Below, one piece after another: positions 45,940-56,735 of a stretch of 64,000 bases of DNA. The notes below the pieces were generated by a model, which searched no databases, was not told the DNA's origin, and saw nothing but the letters and a program-made list of their open reading frames with translations. The DNA comes from Tetragonia tetragonoides. Its lineage: Eukaryota; Streptophyta; Magnoliopsida; Caryophyllales; Aizoaceae. Positions within the stretch are counted from its first letter, which is position 1. Each line of letters opens with the position of its first letter. The DNA lies in the NCBI GenBank assembly GCA_038025085.1, contig CM076139.1:22585307-22649306 (forward strand), given 5' to 3'. The position numbers and the translations under genes were made by a program.

Positions 45940-46844
45940 TGTTGAACTCAATTATATGCATTTTTAGTACTCTATATATAGATATTTGTTCAAGAATGAA
46001 TAGTACTTTGAGGATTTTATTAATTTACTTTGCAGGAATCAAAATATGGAAAGGAAACTAATATCGTTGAAGAAAACAAGATAAAAGTGGCGAAGCACCT
46101 TGACGAGCAAAAAAAAAAAAAAAAAAGTGGCGAAGAACCTATAACTCTATAAGAAGGTTACGTGATTGATAAAGGCAATCATAAGTCAAGGTCCATTGAT
46201 CACAGTAACACTTATCAAGAGGAAGAAGCCCACAAGACTAACTATATCGTGCGCCGAATACCAGTATACGGTGACAACAATATATATACAATGGCAGAAT
46301 ATCATTATGGGGAGTTTCGTTATACAGTAGTTTAGCCTAGTTTAGTTTTAGAGTAGGTTTAGGTTTAGCCGTAATTTAGTTTTAGGGTTTCAATTTCAAA
46401 GTTTTATTATTTGGTCTAGCAATTTAATTTCAGTAGTACAATACTCAGTTCCAGTTATTGTTCTTCGTACTCTTTGTTTACAATTGCAACCTTAATCGAT
46501 CATTCAAGTAAGTATTTTCTTTTATTGCTCTATTAATCGGTCTATGCAACCAATTACTCACTATTTTACATGTTTCTCATTATCTATTTACTAGTTAGAC
46601 CCCAATTGGGTGACACAATTGGATTGTAATTGGTAAAAAGATATGACATTTTACTTGTTTACGCTTTTGTTTGTTCCTTTTCATAGTTACCGTCATGTTT
46701 TATATTAGTTGTTCTTTTGATTTAGTTCGTCAATTTAGTACTAGTTCGTGACGTAATTGTGTAAACCCATCCTTGTGGGATCGACCCGTATTTGCATATG
46801 TTAGCTACAACTACACCATACACTTGCGGTATTTTAACTCAACA
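45940..46844 (+). repeat. Left LTR of Athila-like element G
   Basis: 905 bp, TGTTGAACTC...TTTTAACTCAACA with inverted TGTTGA/TCAACA ends. It is about 40 bp longer than the right LTR because of a local duplication plus an 18-base A run at about 46110. Confidence 0.9.
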
Positions 46845-46850
46845 AGTTTT

Positions 46851-46867
46851 TGGCGCCGTTGCCGGGG
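46851..46867 (+). other. Primer-binding site of element G
   Basis: TGGCGCCGTTGCCGGGG, six bases after the LTR, identical to that of element J. Confidence 0.8.
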
Positions 46868-47415
46868 TGGGTACTACAAAATTATGTCACTTTTTATTTC
46901 ATGAGGTTCTAGTTGATGTACGTTAATTAGTTTTTCAAGTTGCTGCTCTTATTTTCCATTAGATTAAATTGCTTTTTAATATTTTTAGTTTGTGCACTTC
47001 TCCGCTGTTTATATCATCGTATTTTTATTCCTTTCAATTTGCTACTTAAACAATCAGGTTGTTCTAGTTGAACAATCAGGTATTTCAATTCTACATGATT
47101 GACTCATAATTATGCAGCTTTATCAATTACTTTTTCATTATGTCATCATTAGTGGGTTGGGTCTTTACTCTCATGTCTTCTTTAGATTTCTTCATTCTAG
47201 TGGTACGGTTATCAGTTACTTATGAGTCTCTGACTTTGTTTAATTTTCCTTGACGTTGTTAAGTATTACGCAGGTTTTCTTAAATCTTGTTCTTCTAATT
47301 CTCGTCAAACGGTGTATTCTGTTTCCTTGTGATCCATGTTTTTATTCACTATAGTATTTGTTTATTATTGTTAAGTAATTCCAGTTTTCTTTAATATTAA
47401 AAATAAAATAAAAAA
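46868..47415 (+). mobile_element. 5' leader of element G
   Basis: T-rich non-coding leader of about 550 bp between PBS and the first start codon; no structure recognised. Confidence 0.6.
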
Positions 47416-49115
47416 ATGTCTGAATTTGTTCAACTTGTTCATGAGTCCTTTGGGACATATTTTTATAGATTTCAAGATTTACTATCTCAATATCCAGATT
47501 ATAATTTAGAGACTTGGCAAAAATGTCAAATTATTTATGAGGGTATGAACGTTAACTCTAAAAACATGATTGACGATAAGTTTATGGGAGAGTTTCTTTC
47601 TATGTCTGCCGACGAAGCTTGGACTTGGCTTGTGTACTTAGCTAAAAAGGAGGTTAGGGAAGATACTTTGGGAGGTAATTTTACTCGATACTCTTGTTTG
47701 CAACCTAAAGTTTCTTCTGCTGTTTGTTCTCATTGTCATTCCTCCGAACATAGTATTAGCGATTGTCTTGTGCTTGATAATCAATTGTCATCTTATTATG
47801 AGCAAAAGAACATGACTTCGTAAGAGCCAATGTATGACCCTTATGTGTCTAGTTATAATTTAAAGTGGTCTACTCACCATGATTATTCTTGTAATGAGAG
47901 TCAACAATATAATGGTCCAGTTTATACTTCAACTAGTTGTGACCAAGAAAATTTGGGTGAATCTTTTTATTCGTTTCAATCTCAAGTAGAATACACCAAC
48001 CAACTTCTAGTTACTATAATGAGTATAGATTGACCACCACAATGGATGATTCACCAGATACAAGACTTGATAAGATGGGTCAAGAGGTTGATAGACTTGC
48101 TAACATAATAAATGATTTAATTAATTTGGAAATCCAGCCTAGGGAATTAGACACAGTTTTACCTGAGAGTGACCTTAATGATGGTTTTCCTATTTTAACT
48201 TGTGATGTGTGTCCACCCCAGGATAATGTGAGTGATGTTATTGATGATATTATTCCTGTAAGTAATGATGATGTAGAGGAAATTAGGGGAATAATTGAGG
48301 ATTATCCGTCATATTCTTCATTTCAGTTGCCAAATTCTATAATTACTCATGTTGATGCATATAGGGATGCTACTAATGAGATCTCATTTCCCATAGTTGA
48401 CCAAAGAAAAATTACAGAAAATGAGTTGGATGATAGTGATGATATTGATGTTAGTTTTAACAACAATAATGAGCATGACACTGTTGACATACTAGAGGAA
48501 AACAACATGGAGGAACATGTCAATGAGTCAATAGAGGTCATCCCTCCTAATTTTGAGTATAGTAGTAATATCTTTGCTAATAAGTCCACTGAACTAGTCT
48601 CGACTTTTTCTATCTTATCATATTCTTCCTCTTTAGATTTTACATCTCCTTTAACTTTCTTTAAGTATAGCGTTTTAGGGCCCGATGATTCTTTTCCTAT
48701 GAAGAACATTGTTTTAGATAAAGTACAAGAGGTTACATTAATTGATCTTGAGAAGAATACATGTGGATCATATAGTACTCTAGTATATTTTGGACGTAGT
48801 AGTCCCTTTGTTGAGACTCATACAACTTATTTAATGGACAAGAATGCAAAAATGATTGAATGGATTTTTTTTAATTACTCATCCTTTAATTATGCTAAAG
48901 AAATTGACAAATTTAAAAAGGCCTTGATCGATACTAACATCTTAGAATTATCATGTTTTTACCTCAATTTTTCTGAGATGTGTTCACAGGCTTTTTATAA
49001 GTTGTTAAGAGTTTTAACTACAAGTGGAGTCGATGAGAAACTTTTGGAAACAACAAGAGTTCCTGAAACTCTACATGGACTCATGGCTTGGATGCATATA
49101 GTATTCACCCGGTAA
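47416..49115 (+). pseudogene. Gag-like protein of element G, broken
   Basis: The frame starts MSEFVQLVHESFGTYFYRF and reads DLLSQYPDYNLETWQKCQI, YEGMNVNSKNMIDDKFMGE and EAWTWLVYLAKKE, which fits the C-terminal half of Athila-type gag. A zinc knuckle CSHCHSSEHSISDC (C-X2-C-X4-H-X4-C) follows, residues about 98-111. A TAA at 47821-47823 interrupts. The same frame continues to 48033, then the reading shifts near 48030 into a 361-codon open stretch to 49115. This is acidic, with a likely coiled coil (KMGQEVDRLANIINDLI) and a C-terminal DKFKKALIDTNILELSCF followed by QAFYKLLRVL, shared with element J. There is no protease, RT or integrase. The element is non-autonomous; the long second part has no known function. 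Confidence 0.65.
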
Positions 49116-50769
49116 ATTCGTTCCTTTTTTTTTTTTTTTTTTGTTTCTTTCATTGTTTATTTATTATTATTATTTTTATGTGTGATTTATTTTTCTTTCG
49201 TGTTGCGTTCTCATAGGGACATTGCATTGTCTAAGTGTGGGGGTGTCGTCTTATTATTTTGTTTCTTTCTCCAAAAAAAAAACAAAAAAGCAAAAACAAA
49301 AAAAAAGTGTTTTTCAATCTTTAAAGACTTATAACATTATTGAATTAGTTGACTTGCTACTTGTGATTAACTCGTATAGTCATGATCGTTGGTAAGTGTG
49401 ACTTTATCTTGGTGGACATATATATAAACTGGTGAGATTTTGAGCCTTTAGACTGAAATATTTATACCAGTCTCACTAAATTCTTTCATGTGTGATATTC
49501 TTCCTTTATTTTGTTTCTCTAGAACTTGCATTGATTTTGTTTTGAGACCACATTGATACATGCATGCATATGAATATGATAAAGGCATTCATTCTTTATA
49601 TATTATGAGCTACATTAGCCAAATAGCCTACCTTTATGATAATATGTCCCTTTGATTCACCCCGTTGAGCTTTATTAACCTTTTTCATTCTTATAAGCCA
49701 CGTTACAAGCCGATTTTTACCCTAAACACAAACTTCACCTAGCCATAGGACTAGTGGAGCTTTGTGGATCATTAGCTTGTATGGATGTTCAAGTAGTAAG
49801 TGTGGGGGTGATCAATATTGAGGTTGGCTATGATTGAAAGGAGATAGAATACGTGTAATCTTTATTTTGAGAGTATCATTTTTATTATGTATGTTTGTCA
49901 AATCAAAAAAAAAAAAAAAAAGAGAAAAGTGAATTGAGATAGACAAGTGTGCTAAAATACTACAAAGCACTGAAATTGTGAACTTCCTCCTAAATGTCAA
50001 AGAAACGGGAAGAGAAGGTATATATTGTAATGAGTTATTGGAAATAAAACGGGTGATGGTTCAGTGTTTTGGAATTCGTTTGGAGTTGTGTGGTGGAGTT
50101 TCTGAATTTATATTCTTTACATGTTCATATATGCATGAGTTTTTTATTCATTTTTGCTCCGCTAGTTCCGTGACTTTAAATCTAAATTCCTAAATATTGT
50201 CCCACCTTTAACTTAAGCCTCATTACAACCCTTACAAAGTCCTTTTGATTTGTATTATGCATTATGATCCCAGTGGTGGAGAATGAGAAAATATGCAAGC
50301 CTATGGTAGAACACTTTCATTGGAATGAATTTTGAGTGAAATACATACCTCATTAAACACATTAGTGTTAGAGTGATATACAATTCCTTATGAGATTCCA
50401 CCAAGTGATTTGTTCTATCATCTCATTGATGTTTGCCTGCTAATTAATCGTGAGTTTTGTTGAAGATTTTAGTTCATCACATTTTATGAGTTTTGAAAAG
50501 AATGAATTAACTCTTTGTTTTTTGATAGTAATATTTTGTTTCGTTAGTTTTTGTGTGCAAGATTTTGTGGGTATATCTTCTACAAACTCTCACGAGACCT
50601 TACTCGTCCACTAGGGCAACCTAGAGGTTTAAAGGGCTTGTTGCACATGCCAAGTGCAATCGCGATTCCTGCGAAAGTGAGTTAGGAATGTTATTTATTT
50701 ATTTATTTTCATTTGTTAGTGAGTAGTCTGTTTATTCGAGGATGAGCAAAATCTAAGTGTGGGGGTATT
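49116..50769 (+). mobile_element. 3' non-coding region of element G with repeated PPT-like tracts
   Basis: TAAGTGTGGGGGT occurs at about 49232, 49798 and 50754; the last directly precedes the right LTR and is the PPT. The region 49600-49720 (AGCCAAATAGCCTACC, then TTGAGCTTTATTAACC, then GTTACAAGCC) and the block at about 50195-50300 match blocks in element J. No coding sequence is supported. Confidence 0.65.
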
Positions 50770-51633
50770 TGTTGAGCTCAATTATATGCATTTTTAGTAC
50801 CTCTATATATAGATATTTGTTCAAGAATGAATAGTACTTTGAGTATTTTATTAATTTACATTGCAGGATTCAAAATATGGAAAGGAAACTAATATCGTTG
50901 AAGAAAACAAGATAAAAGTGGCGAAGCACCTATAACTCTATAAGAAGGTTACGTGATTGATAAAGGCGATCATAAGTCAAGGCCCATTGATCACAGTAAC
51001 ACTTATAAAGAGGAAGAAGCCCACAAGACCAACTATATCGTGCGCCGAATACCAGTACACGATGACAACAATATATATAAGGGCAGGATATCATTAAAGG
51101 GAGTTTCGTTATGCAGTAGTTTAGCCTAGTTTAGTTTTAAAGTAGGTTTAGGTTTAGCCGTAATTTAGTTTTAGGGTTCCAATTTCAATGTTTTATTATT
51201 TGTTCTAGCAATTTAATTTCAGTAGTACAATACTCAATTCCAGTTATTGTTCTTCGTACTCTTTGTTTACAATTGCAACCTTAATCGATCATTCAAGTAA
51301 GTATTTTCTTTTATTGCTCTATTAATCGTTCTATGCAACCAATTACTGACTATTTTACATGTTTCTCATTATCTATTTACTAGTTAGACTCCAATAAGGT
51401 GACACAATTTGATTGTAATTGGTAAAAAGATATGACCTTTTACTTGTTTACGCTTTTGTTTGTTCATTTTCATAGTTACTGTTATGTTTTATATTCGTTG
51501 TTCTTTTGATTTAGTTCGTCAATTTAGTACTAGTTCGTGACTTAATTGTGTAAACCCATCCTTGTGGGATCGAACCGTATTTGCATATGCTAGCTACAAC
51601 TGCACCGTGCACTTGCGGTATTTTAACTCAACA
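50770..51633 (+). repeat. Right LTR of Athila-like element G
   Basis: 864 bp, TGTTGAGCTC...TTTTAACTCAACA, matching the left LTR with few substitutions. Flanking bases are TCTAT (left) and GCTAC (right): not an exact target duplication, but the flanking PMD reading frame continues across. Confidence 0.9.
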
Positions 51634-51897
51634 GCTACTTCAAGAGGTATCTTGGCCTTTCACCAACTCAAGCCTCCTCCGTTTCTAGGCGTGAAGAACT
51701 ACACCTCAATGGTATAATAATTGACATATTTTTTCAAGGCAAGGGGCAATAATGATGTGATGAGTGAGACCTACTATAGGCGTGCCTTTATTTTATGCCT
51801 TTTACATAGGTACCTGTTTGTTGGTGTAGGTAATAAGGGTAAGTGTTGCATGCATAGAAATGTAGAACAAATTTGAAATGACTTTACCCCTATGTCT
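51634..51897 (+). pseudogene. Antisense PMD gene K, second part
   Basis: Continues gene K after element G with YFKRYLGLSPTQASSVSRR and EELHLNGII, then a likely intron and a further piece (RCLYFMPFT-like region, uncertain). It is cut by LTR D at about 51898. Confidence 0.5.
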
Positions 51898-53221
51898 CTC
51901 TAACAACCCGGGATTTTCATCCATCTGTTTCCACGGAGTACGTCCTTAAAGAAAATTTTGTATGTTGGGGGTTTAGATAAGTTCAAGGGACCATCGAGTT
52001 AGAAAAGCTTTTGTAAAGGCTTGAATTGAATAAAAACCATGAAAGAGGTCACAAATCTGCTATCGGCTTTTTATCGAAGGGACAAACCTAAGGGACAAAA
52101 CCGAAGGGACAACCCAATAGCGCGATAAGTAAACTGATCATATTTTTAGAAAGACTCCCGCTCATATTAAACATATGAGTACCCAAGAATAAAGGGTTCG
52201 GGGGTGAGGTACGAGGTGAAAAGGTGTTAGGAACCAAACTAGCCCGTATTATGACGGTCTCTACTAACTCAAGTTTGCTTAATAATTTAAAGACATAATT
52301 CCCATGCAAAACTGGATTAACAACCTAGACATAGACTATTAATTGGTTCATCAGAAGCATCACAACATTTATTAATGACCTTTATTTAGACATGCATTCG
52401 ATTAGCAAGTTGAGCATTACAACGACTAGCATGCTTTGAAAGACGATATTTAGTAAGCAGTAAAAGACGTTATTGGCATGATATCTACATTATGACTACT
52501 AGAAAATAAACAATTAGGCAAGTAATTTAATTTGAGCCCTCAAGAGTTAGTACCTGAACCGTAGGCTATTAAGCAAAAATAGTAAAGACAAGATCTCAAA
52601 TTTGGAAGAAAGAGGGAGAAGCTTGGGAGTACTCGTACGAGAATAGAGGTTGTCAACTGTAGACTGTATGTTTTTGAATGAGGGTCGAGGGTCGTATTTA
52701 TAGGTGTAGGAAGTAGAGTTGGACGGGTGAAGGGAGGCCAAAATTTGAAATTTGGGCTTACAAACAGTCGGGCGTGGAGTTCCAGCGAGCGCCGCTAGTG
52801 GCCCTGGATTTTCATACAGAGGTGCTGGCGGCGTTGGCGAGCGCCGCTAGCGGCACTGGCCACAACCGCTAGCGGCCCTGGCTATTAACCCAGGGCCACT
52901 AACGGCTGTCAGCTTGCCAGATTTGGAGGAGTTTTAATATTCCGAAAATGTGAAAAGACCGTTTTACCCTTCTATGGTAAAAGACGGTTTTACCCTCGGT
53001 TCGTAACTTTACGACCGGGAGTCGGAAAAAAACACAAGAGGTGTCGTTGAAAAGCTCTTGAACGGGGCTTTTGAATGGGATAGGAATAAAGGAGTGATCG
53101 ATGAAAAACCTGAGACCTTAGTTTACCTATTAAAGCAAAAATAACATTTAAGTTTATAAATTACTCCTTTCATCATCGGGCTTTTGTGGCGAAATCTGAA
53201 GGCGCTTTTTTGGCGTCTACA
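51898..53221 (-). repeat. LTR D, Tat/Ogre-type
   Basis: Colinear with LTRs A-C (CCCGGGATTT, GGGGGTTTAGATAAGTTC, GGTGTTAGG) and ends GCGTCTACA before the PPT complement GAAGCCCCCACATTG. The left terminus is degraded. On the minus strand CCTATAAATAC (about 52692-52702) is the TATA box. Unlike B, E and F, there is no PBS on the outer side, so this is an ordinary 3' LTR. Confidence 0.8.
52780..52910 (-). promoter_or_regulatory. CCGCTAGCGG palindromes in LTR D
   Basis: Sites GCCGCTAGTGGC, GCCGCTAGCGGC and CCGCTAGCGGCC, with a weaker GCTGGCGGC between them. The ungapped CCGCTAGCGG form equals the sites before antisense gene D (54630-54705) and those in LTRs A-C. Confidence 0.65.
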
Positions 53222-54629
53222 GAAGCCCCCACATTGATCGAGCTTGAGTAAAAGCGAAGATCAAATTATTCCGAAAGCGACATGCAAGATGCTGATGTGC
53301 ACATGGTGTGTGAGAGTGTACAGTATGTATGCATATGAAGGCAAACCTGAGTTGGGACATGCTTCTAGCGTGCTAGGATTTCATCTCCGTGAACACAAGA
53401 AAAATAAAGGTCATGGTTAGCAGGATAAAACACCGCTCGTAGATGGTTTAAACGTCTGCAACGGACCAGTGTTCAGAGTACATGAAAAGGTTAGTAATAC
53501 TTTGAGAATGATCAACGTAGAATGCTTCAACAGACAGTAACTAAACACTACTTGGCGGATGGCGAGATTCCGTCCCTGTACGAGAAGCGAAAAAGTCGAC
53601 GAGACAGCGCAATTAAAAATAACAACTGTAAATGGGAAATAACACTGGTGAGAGTGAATATTATAAATGCTTTTTCCTAAGCAAACAGTGACTAAGCACC
53701 ACTCGGCGGATGCCGAGATTCCGTCCCTGTACGAGAAACGAAAAGGTCGACGAGACAACGCAATCAAAATGACAGCTTTAAAATGGTTAGAAAACATATG
53801 AACAGTTTAAATGCAATAGTTTAAGCAATCATTGACTGAAACATATAATAAACAAAGGACAGTATAACCGCACTAGTTTAGGCAATCAATGACTGACACA
53901 AAATGAGTCTCTTCGTGTGAAAAGGACGGTTTAACCGCAATAGCTTAAGCGATCATTGACTGACACAAAAGGGTAGCCTTGAATGAAAAGAACAGTTTAA
54001 CCGCAATAGCTTAAGCGATCATTGACTGACAAAAATGAGTAACCTTGAATAAAAAGGACAGTTTAACCGCACTAGCTTAAGCGATCATTGACTGACACAA
54101 ATAAGTAGACTTGAATAAAAAGGACAGTTTAACCGCACTAGCTTAAGCGATCATTGACTGACTCATAAAATGAACACTGGCTGTTAAAACAAAATGTTTG
54201 AAACTGACTGTCCTATCGCAATTTTGAAAACTGGCTGTCCTATAAAAATTTTGGAAACTTGCGGTCCTGCACAATTTTGGAAACTGGCTGTCCTATCACA
54301 ATTTTGGAAAATGGCTGTCTTATAAAAATTTTGGGATGGTGCCAGCGGATCCACTGGGCTTCTCTTAAAATAATCTGACCACTCCGGGTAATTAGTATTG
54401 TCGGGGCATACCTGGGCTTGTGTATTCGAGACATGCAAAACAACAGGGTTAGATTTAACTGATAAAATTTGGTACCGTAAGTTGGGCAAGTTGTTGAATT
54501 TTGAATTGGTGGGCAAAAGGGATTTGCTCCCGCGCGCTCGGTACCGGTCTTCGCCGCTAACGAACTGAAATAACGATTTTTGGGCTGGAATCGAAGTCGT
54601 GGTACAGCAGGGGGCCCGCGTGTGCAGGC
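53222..54629 (-). repeat. 3' body of element D with three nested tandem arrays
   Basis: In order: two hairpin units of about 150 bp (53530-53770; CTCGGC-GGAT-GCCGAG in the second); six units of about 65 bp with CAGTTTAACCGCA...TTAAGCGATCATTGACTG (53793-54165); about five units of 33 bp with CTGTCCTATCACAATTTTGG (54190-54340). The block 54430-54629 matches A-B 16230-16440. No coding sequence. Confidence 0.8.
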
Positions 54630-54705
54630 CATTCAGGGCCGCTAGCGGCCTAGGTCAACGCCAGCGGCGCTGGGCTCTTAGCGAGAGCCGCTAGCGGTGC
54701 TCACT
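54630..54705 (+). promoter_or_regulatory. Palindromes before antisense PMD gene D
   Basis: GCCGCTAGCGGC (about 54639) and AGCCGCTAGCGGTGC (about 54686), with CGCCAGCGGCGCTGG between. They lie about 300 bp before the ATG of gene D. Confidence 0.6.
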
Positions 54706-54989
54706 TTGAGCTGGCTAAATTGTTTTGTCGCAAATGTTTTCGCGTTTTTGCTTCATTGTTTGTCTTCTCGGCAGAGAGCTTCCGCCATTGTCGAAAGCTT
54801 CATTCGTGCTTCAACTTCTTCAAGGTAAGTCAATTCTCGACCAAATTCCTTGGTTTTTATCTTGAACTTGTTTATTTTTCCGCCTAGTTGCTGATTTTCG
54901 GGTTGCATTGTTGAATGGGTACTTGTTTCTTGCGAATCTGAAATTTGAAATTTTCACTTATAGAGAGAGAAAACTTCCATTCTTCTTTT

Positions 54990-55186
54990 ATGGCTCCCAA
55001 AGACAAAGAGAAGCGTCCCATGGGTGAGGAGGAGGAAAACCGGGACCTCTTTCACACTGGGCTTCCATCTTCTAGGACACCCATCCCTCGGCATGCAGAT
55101 GGGGTAAGTTTGTATCAGGACTCGTTTATGCGTGTGGACTGGCGCCCGGATGGGGTTTGGGATCGTAGTGTTTCGCTATTGGAAAG
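54990..55186 (+). pseudogene. Antisense PMD gene D, exon 1
   Basis: MAPKDKEKRPMGEEEENRD, then LFHTGLPSS, then FMRVDWRPDGVWDRSVSLL up to a donor AAAG/GTAGAG at 55186. The start MAPK and the motif P-D-x-VWDRS-x-LL match exon 1 of gene E, and the position after LTR and 3' repeats is the same. No stop is seen within the exon. The rest of the gene would lie beyond element H, outside the window, so I cannot say whether it is intact; it is listed as partial. Confidence 0.65.
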
Positions 55187-55512
55187 GTAGAGTCATCTGT
55201 CTAACCATTAGTTGGTATGTTTTTGAGTCTTTTTTTTTTTTTTTTTTGGTTCTTTTCAGTTTATTATTATTTTTGTACTGAAAATTTGAACTGTTAGTGC
55301 TTCGGCACACGAACAAATTGGGATTTGTACTGGATTGGTGGTCAGCTGTATATAATTTGGGTGGAGTTATTTTGGCTGTATTTGTAGTATATGGGGTGTT
55401 GAGAAAATTTTATTTGTTGGCTAGCGTGTTGGTGTCTTGCTGCAGGCTCATGGGTCCACTTCTCATTAGGCCATGATGTTGGACACATTTACTGAGGGTG
55501 CTAGGGGGATAC
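55187..55512 (+). other. Intron of antisense PMD gene D, cut by element H
   Basis: T-rich non-coding sequence after the exon 1 donor; element H begins at 55513. Confidence 0.5.
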
Positions 55513-56542
55513 TGTGATACCCCAATATTTTCAATAATTATCATATTGATTTATAAATGATTTATAAATGGTTTCGGAGTTTTAATCGTATATTCGTTTA
55601 AGGATTCGATTTATTCAATTAAAGCCATAATAATATTAATTATTATTATGAGACTCTTATAAATTGCAGTTATTAATTTTGAGGAATTTAATTAAAATAT
55701 TTTATATATGAATAAGAATTATTCATATAGTTTTAATTAGTTTTGATTAGCTATTTAAATCAGAAAATTAGTAAATAAATTCCTAAACCTAATAGTCTTT
55801 GACTTGGGTTGACTGAGGGCCTATATAAAGAAAAAGATGAGACAATTGATCAGTTTTGCATAACTGATCAAACCCTCAAAGCATTCTCTCTCCTCTCTTT
55901 CTCTCCCTCACCGTCGGCTCTCTCTCTCTCCTCTCTCTCTCTCTCCACCGAGTCTCTCTCTCTCCTTGCTGCTCACCGGGGAACCACCACCGGCACCCCC
56001 TCCCCGTGACCTAGACCTAGTTTTAAAGTTAGGGTTTCGTTTTTATAATTTTCGTAATTATTAATTTTATTTTCAGTATTTTCGATTTAATATTTTCATT
56101 TTTCTGCACTCATTCTGAATCGGAATTTGGATTTTCAAAAGCCGAGATTGGTTGAAATAAATCAAATAATTTAATAAAATTATCAGACTAAGTTTTCGTT
56201 ACTATTTTTTATTTCATATTTAATTAATACTGATTCGGTAATTGTTTTTAATTAAGACCTAACGAGCAAGCATGATTATCGTTGACCGTTGGAGTATACT
56301 TACTGTTTAGTAGTTTATTAGTGGTAAGTGCTCATGCCTACCTTCATCCAAAGCCTCATCAAAACTATTTTGATGTGTTATATGCTAATTGGGATTTTGT
56401 TGTGAATTTAATATGCAAAGCATGATTAAATTATATCGCCGTTATTATGAGATTTCTTAAGCTTGTTTACTTCTTTAAATATGAATTATAATTAGCATGT
56501 CGATAGTTTCCAGGAAACCGTTGCGAATTCGAGGGTGTTACA
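55513..56542 (+). repeat. 5' LTR of Tekay/Del-type element H
   Basis: Starts TGTGATACCCC and ends GGTGTTACA before the PBS. It is 1030 bp and shares its first ~480 bp with 63200-63685. TATATAAAG at 55822-55830 is intact. CT-rich UTR-like sequence follows. Compared with LTR 2 it lacks a long CT run and a GC-rich block after CACCCCCTCCC. Confidence 0.9.
55822..55871 (+). promoter_or_regulatory. TATA box and start-proximal hairpin in LTR H
   Basis: TATATAAAG is followed 15 bases later by a perfect 10-bp stem (TTGATCAGTT, loop TTGCAT, AACTGATCAA; 55846-55855 with 55862-55871). It lies where the RNA 5' end is expected. In LTR 2 the TATA box reads TATGTAAGG and the stem has one mismatch. Confidence 0.6.
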
Positions 56543-56544
56543 AA

Positions 56545-56556
56545 TGATATCAGAGC
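56545..56556 (+). other. Primer-binding site of element H
   Basis: TGATATCAGAGC differs by one base from TGGTATCAGAGC, the common plant PBS complementary to initiator tRNA-Met. Confidence 0.75.
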
Positions 56557-56735
56557 CCTAGGTTTAAAAATGTTGCTTAAGATTAATTAATGAATTAATA
56601 AAGATTAGTTTCATTTTGGGGAAAATAAAATATAATTAAAGCCGTTGAGCGTAGCATTCCTAGAAGATAGGAATTATTTTAAATCACTTTTCTTGTGATT
56701 TATAAAGTTCTTATTGTTTGATTGTCTACCTGTAG

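Noticed and set aside
49116..50769. Possible env-like gene in Athila-like element G
   Set aside because: No open frame of useful length, no signal peptide or membrane segment in sequence; only short conserved non-coding blocks.
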